Shown piece after piece: positions 1 through 8,192 of a DNA stretch of 64,000 nucleotides (within the stretch, counting starts at the first letter, position 1; every line of letters begins with the position of its first letter). The position numbers and the translations under genes are program-made. The stretch is from NCBI RefSeq assembly GCF_012396365.1, contig NZ_JAAXPG010000009.1, positions 156,776 to 220,775 of the forward strand, in the 5' to 3' direction. This DNA is from Nocardiopsis alborubida (lineage in GTDB: Bacteria > Actinomycetota > Actinomycetes > Streptosporangiales > Streptosporangiaceae). The notes under the pieces are model-generated. The model was not told the DNA's origin. It saw only the letters and a list, made by a program, of their open reading frames with translations, and did not search any database.

Positions 1-756
1 GGCTCCGACCGCTACCGGGGCGCCGCCGTCCTGTGCGTGGGCGGAGCGCTGCGCACCGGGGTCGGCATGGTGCGCTACGGGGGCGGCCCGGCCGTGGTCG
101 ACCAGGTGCTCGCCCGCTGGCCGGAGACCGTCGCCAGCCTCCTCGACCCGCAGAACAGCACCGACCTGTCGCCCGGACGGGTGTCCGCCCTCGTCGTCGG
201 CTCCGGCAGGGGGACGCACCCGGCCAACGCCGACGAGCTCCGCGCGGTCCTGGACAGCGACGTCCCGGTGCTGGTGGACGCGGACGGGCTCACCCTGCTC
301 ACCGGGGACTGGGGTGAACCGCTGTGCGAGCTGCTCCGGGAGCGGGAGGCGCACACGCTGCTGACGCCGCACGCCGGGGAGCTGGCCCGGATGCTGGGCG
401 CCGAGCGGGAGGACGTCGAGGCGCGCCGTCTGGAGCACGCGGCCCGTGCCCGTGACCGCTTCGGGTGCACGGTCCTGCTCAAGGGGTCGACCACGGTGAT
501 CGCGCATCCGGGCGCCCCGGTGGTCGTCAACCCGACCGGAACGCCGCTGCTGGCCACGGCGGGGACCGGAGACGTGCTGTCGGGGGCTGTCGGCGCGCTC
601 CTGGCCGCCGGGCTGCCCGCCAGGGAGGCGGCGATGTGCGGTGCCTACCTGCACGGACGTGCCGCCTCGCTGGCCCGGGACGGCGCACCGATCAGCGCGT
701 CCGACCTGCTGGAGGCGCTGCCGCTCGCGGTCGCGGAGGTCCGCCGGGCGGCCTGA
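1..756 (+). CDS. nnrD: ADP/ATP-dependent (S)-NAD(P)H-hydrate dehydratase, 3' part
   Basis: The window opens inside this gene; 251 codons remain, read in frame from base 1. The product is the carbohydrate-kinase-like domain of the Nnr/YjeF family, which dehydrates damaged NAD(P)HX back to NAD(P)H in the cytoplasm. Seen directly: the nucleotide-binding and catalytic motif AGTGDVLSG at fragment residues 187-195 (the Asp at 191 is the expected catalytic residue), the DADGLTLL segment, and LLTPHAGELARML, all family landmarks in the right order. In many bacteria this domain is fused behind an epimerase (NnrE); whether that is so here is outside the window. The natural C-terminus is present and the stop codon falls inside an 18-bp tandem repeat. 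Confidence 0.9.
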   Translation, partial: GSDRYRGAAVLCVGGALRTGVGMVRYGGGPAVVDQVLARWPETVASLLDPQNSTDLSPGRVSALVVGSGRGTHPANADELRAVLDSDVPVLVDADGLTLLTGDWGEPLCELLREREAHTLLTPHAGELARMLGAEREDVEARRLEHAARARDRFGCTVLLKGSTTVIAHPGAPVVVNPTGTPLLATAGTGDVLSGAVGALLAAGLPAREAAMCGAYLHGRAASLARDGAPISASDLLEALPLAVAEVRRAA

Positions 757-787
757 GGCTGAGCCGGGGCCTGAGGCTGAGCCGGGG
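752..787. repeat. 18-bp perfect tandem duplication over the nnrD stop codon
   Basis: The unit CCTGAGGCTGAGCCGGGG occurs twice head to tail (752-769 and 770-787). The first copy contains the nnrD stop codon (754-756). It probably arose by slippage and does not change the reading frame because it lies past the stop. Confidence 0.85.
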
Positions 788-788
788 C

Positions 789-813
789 GGGGCCGGGCGG
801 GCCGCCCGGCCCC
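789..813 (+). terminator. GC-rich hairpin after nnrD
   Basis: Arms GGGGCCGGGCGG (789-800) and CCGCCCGGCCCC (802-813) are perfectly complementary, so the innermost pairs must open to form a loop. There is no T-tract, as is usual for actinobacterial terminators. It lies 33 bp past the nnrD stop. The remaining 230 bases before the next gene show no convincing coding sequence. Confidence 0.5.
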
Positions 814-1041
814 GGGGCGCCGTCCCCGGGGAGTGACGTGGTCGCTCCCTCACGGGTTCGCTCCGGCGCGGTTGCCGTGCGGGGCGGGGCCGAAGAGTGC
901 GGGCCGAGCCCGACCTGCCAGCCGTTCGCGTGCGGGGCGGGCGGAGGGGTGTCGGGCCGCCGTGGGATGCTGGGGTTCCCTCCCCCCGGACAGACGGGCA
1001 TCCCCCATGTTCCCCGCCTCCGCGCACCCGGCCGGTGCCGT

Positions 1042-1980
1042 ATGAGTACTGCCGCGGTCGTCTCCCTGTCCGTCGCCCTGGCCGGATGCGCCGTCGCCTT
1101 CGGCAGCGAGCTCTGGCTGATCGCGCGCAAGCGCAGGATCGGCGTGTGGGCGAACCTGTCCGCACTGGTGCGCGACACCCTCACCGCCTCGGTCATGCCC
1201 TGGTCGCTGGTCCGTTTCTGGGTTGGTCTGGGCGTGGTGCTGGTGGTGTCTCTGGCGTTCGCGGAGACCGGGGCGTGGATGGCCCCCACCATGATGGGGA
1301 TCGTCGGGGCGTACCGCTCCAAGCGCTCTCTGGACTACCACCGGCGCGGTCTGGGGCCCGACGGCAGGTCGGACCCCCGCGGGGAGGGCCGTCCCCGTTC
1401 GCGACCGGTGGTCCTGCGCAGTTGGTGGGGCATGCTCGGCGGCGTGCTCCTGGCGCTGCCGTTGCTCGTGCTCACCCTCCAGTTCGGCCGGGTGCGGCTC
1501 CCGGATGAGGGGTTCTTTCAACCGCTGCTGCTCATGCTGGGAGTCCTCGCGGCGGTCATCGCGCTGCCCGCGGTCGGCGGCTGGCTGCTCGGCCGCAGCC
1601 TGTTCGTGTACGTGCGCCTGGACGGCACCCACGTCGTCACACGCGGAGGAGGGGACCTCGTGGTCATTCCGGTGGAGCGGATCACCGGGGTCAGCGCCGA
1701 GCGCGGTCTGCTGATCCACACCGACGACGGCGGGGCGTACCCGGCCTTCTCCCTGTTCGGCTCCCGGAGCGGCAGGTGGACCAACGGCGAGGCCGACCGA
1801 CGCCGTGCGGAGCGCGTTGTCCGCTACGTGGACCGGGTTCGTCCCGACGTGCCCGAGATGCCGCGGAACCTCCCCCAGGAGGTGCGTCGCCAGGTGCTGG
1901 TGAGTCCCGGGGGAGCCTGGGGCGCGGGCGCGCTGTGGCTGGCCCTCGCCCTCCACGTCACCGAGTCTCTGGTGCACTGA
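1042..1980 (+). CDS. multi-pass membrane protein of unknown function
   Basis: 312 residues from the ATG at 1042. The frame stays open upstream to 838, but that part has no hydrophobic or conserved character and no better ribosome site, so the ATG directly before the first membrane helix was chosen. Hydrophobic segments are visible near residues 6-27, 58-78, 130-150 and 160-183, with a final one near the C-terminus. Between the fourth and last helices lies a soluble stretch (about residues 190-280) alternating beta-strand-like segments with charged turns, compatible with a small PH-like cytoplasmic domain. I do not recognise the family. It stands alone between a terminator and a convergent NUDIX gene. 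No function is proposed. Confidence 0.7.
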   Translation: MSTAAVVSLSVALAGCAVAFGSELWLIARKRRIGVWANLSALVRDTLTASVMPWSLVRFWVGLGVVLVVSLAFAETGAWMAPTMMGIVGAYRSKRSLDYHRRGLGPDGRSDPRGEGRPRSRPVVLRSWWGMLGGVLLALPLLVLTLQFGRVRLPDEGFFQPLLLMLGVLAAVIALPAVGGWLLGRSLFVYVRLDGTHVVTRGGGDLVVIPVERITGVSAERGLLIHTDDGGAYPAFSLFGSRSGRWTNGEADRRRAERVVRYVDRVRPDVPEMPRNLPQEVRRQVLVSPGGAWGAGALWLALALHVTESLVH

Positions 1981-2001
1981 CCCCGCTCCCGCGCCCGCCC
2001 G

Positions 2002-2490
2002 TCAGAGCGCGCGGGCGGCGTCGATGCCGAGCCTCACGATGTCGGTGATGAAGTAGTCGCCCGGGTCGCGGTCGTCGCGCAGCCGGTGCACCAGGGAGTC
2101 GTCCACCCACAGGAACTCGGTGTGCTTGCCCGGCTCCAGGCGGGGCGCGTCCAGGTCGCCCTCCACCCGTACCAGGTAGTCCACCTCGTGCCGGGTCACG
2201 CCGTCCCCGGGGTCCCAGTCCAGCCGGAACAGTTCCGCCAGCACCCCGGTCAGCCGCCAGCCGGTCTCCTCCTCGACCTCGCGCGCCAGCCCCTCCAGCA
2301 TGCTCTCGCCCTGCTCGACGTGCCCGCCCACGATGTCCCAGCAGTGCGGGAACACCTTGCGCGTGGGCGACCGGCGCTGCGCGAAGACCCTTCCCCGGTC
2401 GTCGGCGATCACCGCGGCCGCCACGTGGGTCCGGCCGTCGGCGGTGTCGGGGAACTCGATCCCGGGGGCCACCGTGATGCCTGTGCTCAT
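2002..2490 (-). CDS. NUDIX hydrolase
   Basis: 162 residues. The NUDIX box is complete: GGHVEQGES followed by LAREVEEETG fits G-x5-E-x7-REUxEExGU, so the protein should hydrolyse a nucleoside diphosphate linked to another group; the substrate cannot be read from sequence. The segment before the box (AAAVIADDRGRVFAQRRSP) and the FPHCWDIVGGHVE context are typical of small house-cleaning NUDIX enzymes. The ATG start overlaps the stop of the TetR gene by four bases (ATGA), so the two are almost certainly co-transcribed and translationally coupled. Expression is therefore probably under the TetR operator at 3191-3227. Confidence 0.85.
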   Translation of the reverse strand: MSTGITVAPGIEFPDTADGRTHVAAAVIADDRGRVFAQRRSPTRKVFPHCWDIVGGHVEQGESMLEGLAREVEEETGWRLTGVLAELFRLDWDPGDGVTRHEVDYLVRVEGDLDAPRLEPGKHTEFLWVDDSLVHRLRDDRDPGDYFITDIVRLGIDAARAL

Positions 2491-3155
2491 GCGTCCTCGT
2501 CCTCCTCGTCCGCGGGCAAGCCTACGTCCCGGCCCCGGCGGGGCAGGCGCAGCGTCAGGAGCTTGGCCCGGGGGGCCAGCCCGCGGGCCAGGTCGAACAC
2601 CGCCTCGGTGCGCGAGTGGTCCTCGTCGAGCACCGAGAACAGGTTCACCCCCAGGTAGAACGTGATCGCCCCGTAGGCCACCTCGCGGGCGGGCAGCAGT
2701 TTGCCGAGGGCGGATCCGCCCAGGACCCGGTTCCACTCCTGCTCGATGAAGGCGATCCACGGTTCCGCGCGGTCCCGGATCTGCGTGCGCAGCTCCGGTT
2801 TGGTGACGGCGGCGGCCACCAGCTCGGAGAACTCGGTGATGTAGCCGCGCTCCAGGTCGGTCCGGTAGATGAGCATCGCCGCCTCCACCAGTTCCTCCAG
2901 GGTGTTGGCCCGCGCCGTGATCTCCCGGTACATCGCCATGCGCTCGGCGCTGGAGCGGTCCAGCGCCGCCAGCAGCAGCTGGTCGACCCCGCCGAAGTGG
3001 TAGAAGACCAGCGCCGAGTTGGCCTCCGCGCGCGCGGCGATGGCGCGCGCCGACGCCCCGGCGTAGCCCTCCTCGCTCACGGTCTCGCTGGCGGCCGCCA
3101 GGAGACGTTCCCTGGTCTCCTCGCTCGCGCGCCGTCCTCCGCTGCCCTTGGCCAT
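2487..3155 (-). CDS. TetR/AcrR-family transcriptional regulator
   Basis: 222 residues. The N-terminal helix-turn-helix is clear: TRERLLAAASETVSEEGYAG, then SARAIAARAEANSALVFYHF, the standard TetR recognition-helix region. The C-terminal helical ligand-binding domain is diverse, as expected. The start is the ATG at 3155 because it has a strong site (AAGGAGGG) at proper spacing; the in-frame ATG at 3188 has none. It is divergent from the membrane-protein/ICMT operon at 3247, and the 91-bp gap holds two palindromes that are good operators. It most likely represses itself, the overlapping NUDIX gene and the divergent operon. The inducer is unknown. Confidence 0.92.
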   Translation of the reverse strand: MAKGSGGRRASEETRERLLAAASETVSEEGYAGASARAIAARAEANSALVFYHFGGVDQLLLAALDRSSAERMAMYREITARANTLEELVEAAMLIYRTDLERGYITEFSELVAAAVTKPELRTQIRDRAEPWIAFIEQEWNRVLGGSALGKLLPAREVAYGAITFYLGVNLFSVLDEDHSRTEAVFDLARGLAPRAKLLTLRLPRRGRDVGLPADEEDEDA

Positions 3156-3190
3156 GGCCCTCCTTGCTCTCGGGGAGGTGTTCAGCATAC

Positions 3191-3227
3191 GGTTTAATCG
3201 AGTGATTAAACCAAGCGATTTAATCGC
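3191..3227. promoter_or_regulatory. predicted TetR operator, two palindromes
   Basis: Two adjoining dyads sit in the divergent gap: GGTTTAATC (3191-3199), four bases, GATTAAACC (3204-3212), both arms perfect; then GCGATTTAATCGC (3215-3227), a perfect odd palindrome. Both share the core TTTAATCG. This AT-rich stretch stands out in a very GC-rich surround. The arrangement is that of an autoregulating TetR protein controlling both directions; the link to the adjacent regulator is inference. Confidence 0.75.
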
Positions 3228-3246
3228 ATGCTGAAGGAGCTCCCCC

Positions 3247-4194
3247 GTGCCTCGAAGCGACTATCCCCCGCCGTCCAGGGCGCGCCTGCTGCTCGCCGCC
3301 CTGGTCCTGGCCGCCTTCGCCGCCCTGCTGGCACTCCGGATCCACCACTGGGGCCGCCTGGACCAGACCGCCCTGTTCTACGTCGGCCTGCCCGCGACGA
3401 TCGCCCTGCTCGTGGTGCTCACCGTGCGGGCCCGCAGCGCCATGGGCGTCACCATGGCCGCCACCACCCTCTGCCTGGCCCTGGCCGGCCCCCTGCTCGG
3501 TGAGGGCATGGTCTGCCTGCTCATCGCCGCTCCGCTGGTCTACGGGGTCGTCGCCGTGGTCACCTGGACGGCCGGGGCGCTCGTCGCCTGGAGGGACCGC
3601 TCACGGCACGCGCTGCTCGCGGTGCCGCTGCTGTTCGTGCTCGCGCTGGAGGGCGTCGCCGGAACCTCCCTGCTGCCGCGGGAGGGCCGCGGCGAGGGCC
3701 ACGCCCTGGTCCCCGCCACCGCGCACGACGTCGCCGCGGCCCTGGCCGCCCCGCCCTCCTACGCCGCCCCCGACGCGCTCTTCCTGCGGGTGGTCCCCTT
3801 CCCCGAACCCGTCTCGGCCTCCGGTGAGGGCCTGGATGTCGGTGACACCCGGCTCGTCCGCTTCACCCCGCGCCGCACGCTGGAGTTCGGCGCCGAGCCC
3901 ACGCCGCGCCACATGGAGCTCCGGATCACCGAGAGCGAGGTCCGCGAGGACGGCGGGCGCGTGGTGTTCGATGTGGTCGAGGACACCGCGTTCGCGAACT
4001 GGATGGACATGCGCGCCGCCGAGGCCGTGTGGCACACCGAGGGGGACGGAACCCGTCTGGCCTGGTCCATCGACTACGAGCGCACCTACGAGCCCTCCTG
4101 GTACTTCGGGCCGATCCAGTCCTACGCGACCGACCTGGCCGCCGGGTACCTCGCCGCCACCTTCGGCACCGCAGCCCTGGAGGGCTCCCGATGA
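3247..4194 (+). CDS. membrane protein with soluble SRPBCC-like C-terminal region
   Basis: 315 residues from a GTG with a good site (AAGGAGC) just upstream. Four hydrophobic helices are seen in the first half (about residues 12-30, 42-60, 66-85, 87-115) and a fifth near 122-138. The second half is soluble: it alternates beta strands and ends with the helix SYATDLAAGYLAATFG, a layout compatible with a START/SRPBCC lipid-binding fold, although I cannot assign it firmly. Its stop overlaps the ATG of the next gene (ATGA), so the two form an operon. Both lie under the TetR operator. A role in handling a hydrophobic compound is possible but is inference. Confidence 0.7.
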   Translation: MPRSDYPPPSRARLLLAALVLAAFAALLALRIHHWGRLDQTALFYVGLPATIALLVVLTVRARSAMGVTMAATTLCLALAGPLLGEGMVCLLIAAPLVYGVVAVVTWTAGALVAWRDRSRHALLAVPLLFVLALEGVAGTSLLPREGRGEGHALVPATAHDVAAALAAPPSYAAPDALFLRVVPFPEPVSASGEGLDVGDTRLVRFTPRRTLEFGAEPTPRHMELRITESEVREDGGRVVFDVVEDTAFANWMDMRAAEAVWHTEGDGTRLAWSIDYERTYEPSWYFGPIQSYATDLAAGYLAATFGTAALEGSR

Positions 4195-5513
4195 TCCCGG
4201 AACTGCCCGCGGTGCTGGTCCGCGGCGTCGGCCTGTTCGCCCCCCTGCTCCTGCTGGCCGGACTGTGCCTGTGGCGCGCGCCCCGTCCGCGCGAGGTCGC
4301 GGCGATGCTGGTGGCCGGGGCGTGGGCCCTGTTCACGCTCGTCCCGCTCAACCTGTACGCGCTGCGCGCGGGCTGGTGGTCCTTCCACGCCGAGGGCGCG
4401 GTGTGGCTCGGCATGCCCGTGGACCTGCTGCTGGCCTGGGCGGTGCTGTGGGGCGCGCTGCCCGCGCTGCTGCTGCGCCTGCTGCCGGTCCCGCTGCTCA
4501 GCGGCCTGCTCGTGTGGGTGGACGTCATCGTCATGCCGCTCGCCGAACCCGTCGTGGTGCTGGGCCCCCTCTGGCTGCTCGGCGAGTTCGTCGGCTCGGC
4601 GCTGTGCCTGATCCCCGCGCTGATGCTGGCCTACTGGACGCGCACCGGCCAGTTGGTGCACGCCCGGATGTGGGCGCAGGCGCTCCTGGCGTTCGGGGTC
4701 ATGGTGGTCCTGCCGCTGGCCGCGCTGGACGCCCTGCCCGGCGACCCGGGCTCGGCCTTCACCGCCGCCCAGCTCCTGGCCCTGGTGTGCCTGCCGGGAC
4801 TGGCGGCGGCCCGCGAGTTCGCACGGGTGGGCGGCGGCACCCCGCTGCCCTTCGACCCGCCGTCGCGGCTGGTCACCAGCGGCCCCTACGCCTACCTGCG
4901 TAACCCGATGCAGACCACCGTCGCCGGGGTGTACCTGGTCCTGACTCCGGTGACCGGCGCCCCGTGGCTGCTGTTCGGCGCGCTCGCCGCCTTCGCCTAC
5001 GGCGCGGGGTTCGCCGCCTGGCACGAGGGGGGCCAGCTGCGGGCGGCGTTCGGGAGGGACTGGGAGGACTACCGGGCGGGCGTGCGCGCCTGGCTGCCCC
5101 GGTGGCGCCCGTGGCCCGGCCGCGCGCCGGGCACGCTGTACGTGGCCGCGGACTGCGCCATGTGCCGGGGCCTGGGCGGCTGGCTGGCCGCCCGCGCGCC
5201 GGTGGCGCTGGAGCCGCGACCGGCGGCGGAGCACCCCGAGGTGCTGTACCGCCTCACCTACGAGAACCCCGAGGGCCTGCGCTGGAGCGGGGTGTCGGCG
5301 CTGGCCCGGGCGCTGGAACACCTGCACCTGGGGTGGGCGCTCGCGGGCTGGGCGCTCGACCTGCCGGGGGTGCGGCACTTCGCGCAGCTGTGCGCGGACG
5401 CCTTCGGGGCCGGTCCGCGGCCCTCACGCGAACCCCTCGACGAGCGGGAGGGCGCGGAGGAGGCGAGCGCTCCCCGTGGCGGGGAGGCACCCGGTCGCGG
5501 TACGCGGGTGTGA
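4191..5513 (+). CDS. ICMT/PEMT-type membrane methyltransferase fused to a DCC (DUF393-like) thiol domain
   Basis: 440 residues; the ATG overlaps the stop of the previous gene. Several hydrophobic helices occupy residues 1-210. Residues about 215-305 carry the isoprenylcysteine/phospholipid methyltransferase signature: SGPYAYLRNPMQ, then the conserved end EGGQLRAAFGRDWEDYRAGV and a WLPRWRP tail. From about residue 315 a second domain begins with TLYVAADCAMCRGLGGWL, whose CxxC (C322, C325) near a first beta strand resembles the DCC family of thioredoxin-like proteins. The last 40 residues are charged and low complexity. The methyl acceptor is unknown. The fusion could indicate a membrane methyltransferase with a redox-active tail. 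Co-regulated with the preceding membrane protein. Confidence 0.75.
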   Translation: MIPELPAVLVRGVGLFAPLLLLAGLCLWRAPRPREVAAMLVAGAWALFTLVPLNLYALRAGWWSFHAEGAVWLGMPVDLLLAWAVLWGALPALLLRLLPVPLLSGLLVWVDVIVMPLAEPVVVLGPLWLLGEFVGSALCLIPALMLAYWTRTGQLVHARMWAQALLAFGVMVVLPLAALDALPGDPGSAFTAAQLLALVCLPGLAAAREFARVGGGTPLPFDPPSRLVTSGPYAYLRNPMQTTVAGVYLVLTPVTGAPWLLFGALAAFAYGAGFAAWHEGGQLRAAFGRDWEDYRAGVRAWLPRWRPWPGRAPGTLYVAADCAMCRGLGGWLAARAPVALEPRPAAEHPEVLYRLTYENPEGLRWSGVSALARALEHLHLGWALAGWALDLPGVRHFAQLCADAFGAGPRPSREPLDEREGAEEASAPRGGEAPGRGTRV

Positions 5514-5751
5514 GGTGCGTGCGCTCTCCGGGCGGTGGGGAGGCCCCGCGCGGCGCGCGGGTGCGGGGCGGGCGCGGACCCCGGTCGGCGGTTCCGCCGC
5601 CGACCTCCACCGCGGCCCGCGGGCCCCACGGCGCCCTCCCCCGGGCGGACGGCCCACCGTTATGCTCGGTCGGGCCGATCCGTCCGGAAGGCGGCGGAAG
5701 CGGCCCCGTCGTCTCCACCCCCGAGTGAAGCCCCCAGGCACGAGGTGACCC

Positions 5752-7935
5752 ATGGAAGAACAGGCCATGCTCGCGCGTGACCTCGTGCTGCGCGTCTGTG
5801 CCGGAGCGACCGAGTTCGACCCCCACTGGATCCGGGCCGACGGCAAGGTCACCACCCCCTTCCTGGTCCCCCGGGACCGCAACCTCATCCGCGCGATCGT
5901 CGCCGCGGGCCGCGCCATGGGCGTGGACCGGCTCCTGGTGTGCCGGACCCGGCCCGAGTTCTCCTACGACCCCGTCACCGAGGTCCCCCTCGACACCGAC
6001 ACCCTCATCGACCTCATCCGCGGCTGGGGGCCCGCGCCCACCGACTTCCTGGTCTGCGTCGAGGACTTCTCCGCCGCCGTCCTGGTCACCGCGGACGAAC
6101 TCACCGTCGCGGCCGGTCCCGCCGACTTCGTCCGCGAACTCGTCGGCGCCGACATCCCCCAGGCCCGCAGCCACTTCGCCTCGCGCGCCCGCAGGGAGGG
6201 CGGCCCGGTCCTCGCCCGCGCCGCCCAGCTCTACCACTGCGCCGAGACCGGCGCGCGCCACGCCCGCGGCCCGCGCGGGCCCGGTCCGGACCCGGCCGAA
6301 CTCCTGGCCCGCAGCGCCGAGCGCGCGCGGCGGCGCTCACCGCGGGCGGTCCGCTCCCTGCGGGCCCTGCGCGGGGCCTGGGGGTGGCTCATGGTGGTGG
6401 CGCTGCTCGCGGCCCCCCTGGCCGTCCCCGGCCTGGGCGCCGCGTTCCCGGCGCTGGTCGCCGTCTTCGTCCTGCTGTTCCAGCTGGCCCTGCTGGCCCG
6501 TTCCCGCACGGTCTCCTTCGCCTCGCTGCTGCGGGTGGCCGCGTTCGGCGCGCTGCTGCTGTGGCCCCTGGCGCTGGCCGAGTCCGCCGTCGTCGGGCTG
6601 CTGGGCGGCGACCCCTACGGCGTCCTCGGCTACACCTACGTCGCCGTGACCGTGGAGGAGGTCGGCAAGCTCCTCCCCCTGCTGTTCCTGGCCCTGGCGG
6701 CCCGCCGACGGCTGCGCCGCCTGGCCGCCGTGGACTTCCTGCTGCTGGCCGCGGCCTCCGGGGCCGGGTTCCAGCTGGCCGAGCGCCTGCTCACGCAGGT
6801 GGCCCTCGGAGGGGCGGGCCTGCCCGCGGACACCGGGTTGCTCCTGCCCGGCGGCAGTACCGTCACCGATCCGGCGGGCACCGTGCTCGCGGTCTTCTCC
6901 GGGCACGCCGTCACCACCGGCCTGGTCGGCGCCGCGCTCGGCCTGGCGGTCGTCGGCCGCCGCTACGGGGCCTGGCTGTGGCTGCTGCCGCCGGTCGCGC
7001 TGACCCTGGCGTTCCTGGAGCACCTGAACCTGAACGCGCGGCTGGCCAACGCCCAGCTGCACCCGGCCTCCGACCTCGTGCACGGCCTCCTCGGCGGCGG
7101 GGTGCTCACTCCGTGGCTGCTGGTGCTGCTGTTGCTGTGCGCGGTGGCCATGGACTACCGGATGATCGCGACCGCGGCCGAGTCCACGCCGCCGCTGCCC
7201 GGGCAGCCGCCGCTGGCCCGCCTGCGCCGTCGGGCGCGGGGGCGTTCGGTGGCCATGCGGGTCCGCGTGCCCGCCGACATCGCGCCGCTGTTCCGCCGGA
7301 CGGCGCTGTCATGGGTGGACCTGCCGATCACCCTGGCCACCACGGTGTCCACGATCGCCCACGAGCTGGCCGTCGCGGCCATCGCGGCGCGGCGCGGCCC
7401 CTCGGTGCTCTGCGACACCTGGCGGTTCCTGCGCTGGCGGCGGGCGAACGCCATGGGCGAGGCCCGGTCGGCGGGGCGGCCCTGGCGCCACTATCCCGCA
7501 CAGGAGGAACTGACCCGGCAGGCGCGCGAACTGGCGATGCGGCTGGGGCTGGCGGCTACCGGAGGGGTCACCGGGGCGATGGCGGCGATGGGCGCGGCGG
7601 CGGTGTTCACCGCCGTCACCGTGTCCGACCCGGTCGCGACCGGTGCGCCCGCCTACGCGTTCGTGGCCCTCGACCGGATCCAGGGGTGGCTGGGCGACCT
7701 GGCCGGTGCCGACGTACTCTGGGCGGCCGTGGTGCTGGTCGCGGTGCTCACACTGCTGCTGTCCGGGAACGGGGTGCCGCACGCGCATCCGCGGATGCGC
7801 GAGTTCCTGCGCGCGCCGACCGCGAACACCGGGGCGATCCTCGGCATGCTCGCGCCCGGCCAGGTGGGGTACGCGCTCCTGGGCTGGGCGGGGCTGCTGC
7901 TGCCCCGACGTGTGAACCGGTTCCTCGTACGGTGA
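5752..7935 (+). CDS. PrsW-type intramembrane protease family protein with extra N- and C-terminal domains
   Basis: 727 residues. Residues 1-190 form a soluble domain with no membrane segment. Residues about 210-465 hold eight or so membrane helices with three PrsW-like landmarks in order: VTVEEVGKLLPLL (E302, E303), then AASGAGFQLAER, then FSGHAVTTGLVGAALG, matching the EExxK, E and GH motifs that form the metal site of PrsW proteases. After a basic linker the C-terminal third (about 500-727) adds a region rich in HEL and R/A motifs and three more helices. Typical PrsW proteins are far shorter, so this is a multi-domain relative. It is monocistronic, with GAGGTG before the ATG. Its substrate is unknown; PrsW in Bacillus cleaves an anti-sigma factor. 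Confidence 0.7.
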   Translation: MEEQAMLARDLVLRVCAGATEFDPHWIRADGKVTTPFLVPRDRNLIRAIVAAGRAMGVDRLLVCRTRPEFSYDPVTEVPLDTDTLIDLIRGWGPAPTDFLVCVEDFSAAVLVTADELTVAAGPADFVRELVGADIPQARSHFASRARREGGPVLARAAQLYHCAETGARHARGPRGPGPDPAELLARSAERARRRSPRAVRSLRALRGAWGWLMVVALLAAPLAVPGLGAAFPALVAVFVLLFQLALLARSRTVSFASLLRVAAFGALLLWPLALAESAVVGLLGGDPYGVLGYTYVAVTVEEVGKLLPLLFLALAARRRLRRLAAVDFLLLAAASGAGFQLAERLLTQVALGGAGLPADTGLLLPGGSTVTDPAGTVLAVFSGHAVTTGLVGAALGLAVVGRRYGAWLWLLPPVALTLAFLEHLNLNARLANAQLHPASDLVHGLLGGGVLTPWLLVLLLLCAVAMDYRMIATAAESTPPLPGQPPLARLRRRARGRSVAMRVRVPADIAPLFRRTALSWVDLPITLATTVSTIAHELAVAAIAARRGPSVLCDTWRFLRWRRANAMGEARSAGRPWRHYPAQEELTRQARELAMRLGLAATGGVTGAMAAMGAAAVFTAVTVSDPVATGAPAYAFVALDRIQGWLGDLAGADVLWAAVVLVAVLTLLLSGNGVPHAHPRMREFLRAPTANTGAILGMLAPGQVGYALLGWAGLLLPRRVNRFLVR

Positions 7936-8192
7936 CGGACCCGGTCCCGGGACGCCGCGCTCACCCCGAGGCCGTTCTCCTGCTCCTGGCCGTGCCGGTC
8001 AGGTGTGCCCGCCCCGCCGGGACCTCCGGGCCAGGAGGTTCCGGAAGGGGCAGGGCGCCGGAAGGCCGCGTCGGCACCGCCCGGGTGCTCGGGCGGATCG
8101 GCCCGGAGCCGCGGGAGCCGCGCGGGGCGGGGACGGGGAGCCCGACCCCGCGGAGCCGGGCACGCGTCACGGAGCGCTCGGGGCCGCCGCGG

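Noticed and set aside
838..1041. N-terminal extension of the membrane protein starting at 838
   Set aside because: The extra 68 residues are Gly/Arg/Pro-rich, include no conserved feature and follow directly on a terminator-like hairpin; the ATG at 1042 opens straight into the first helix.
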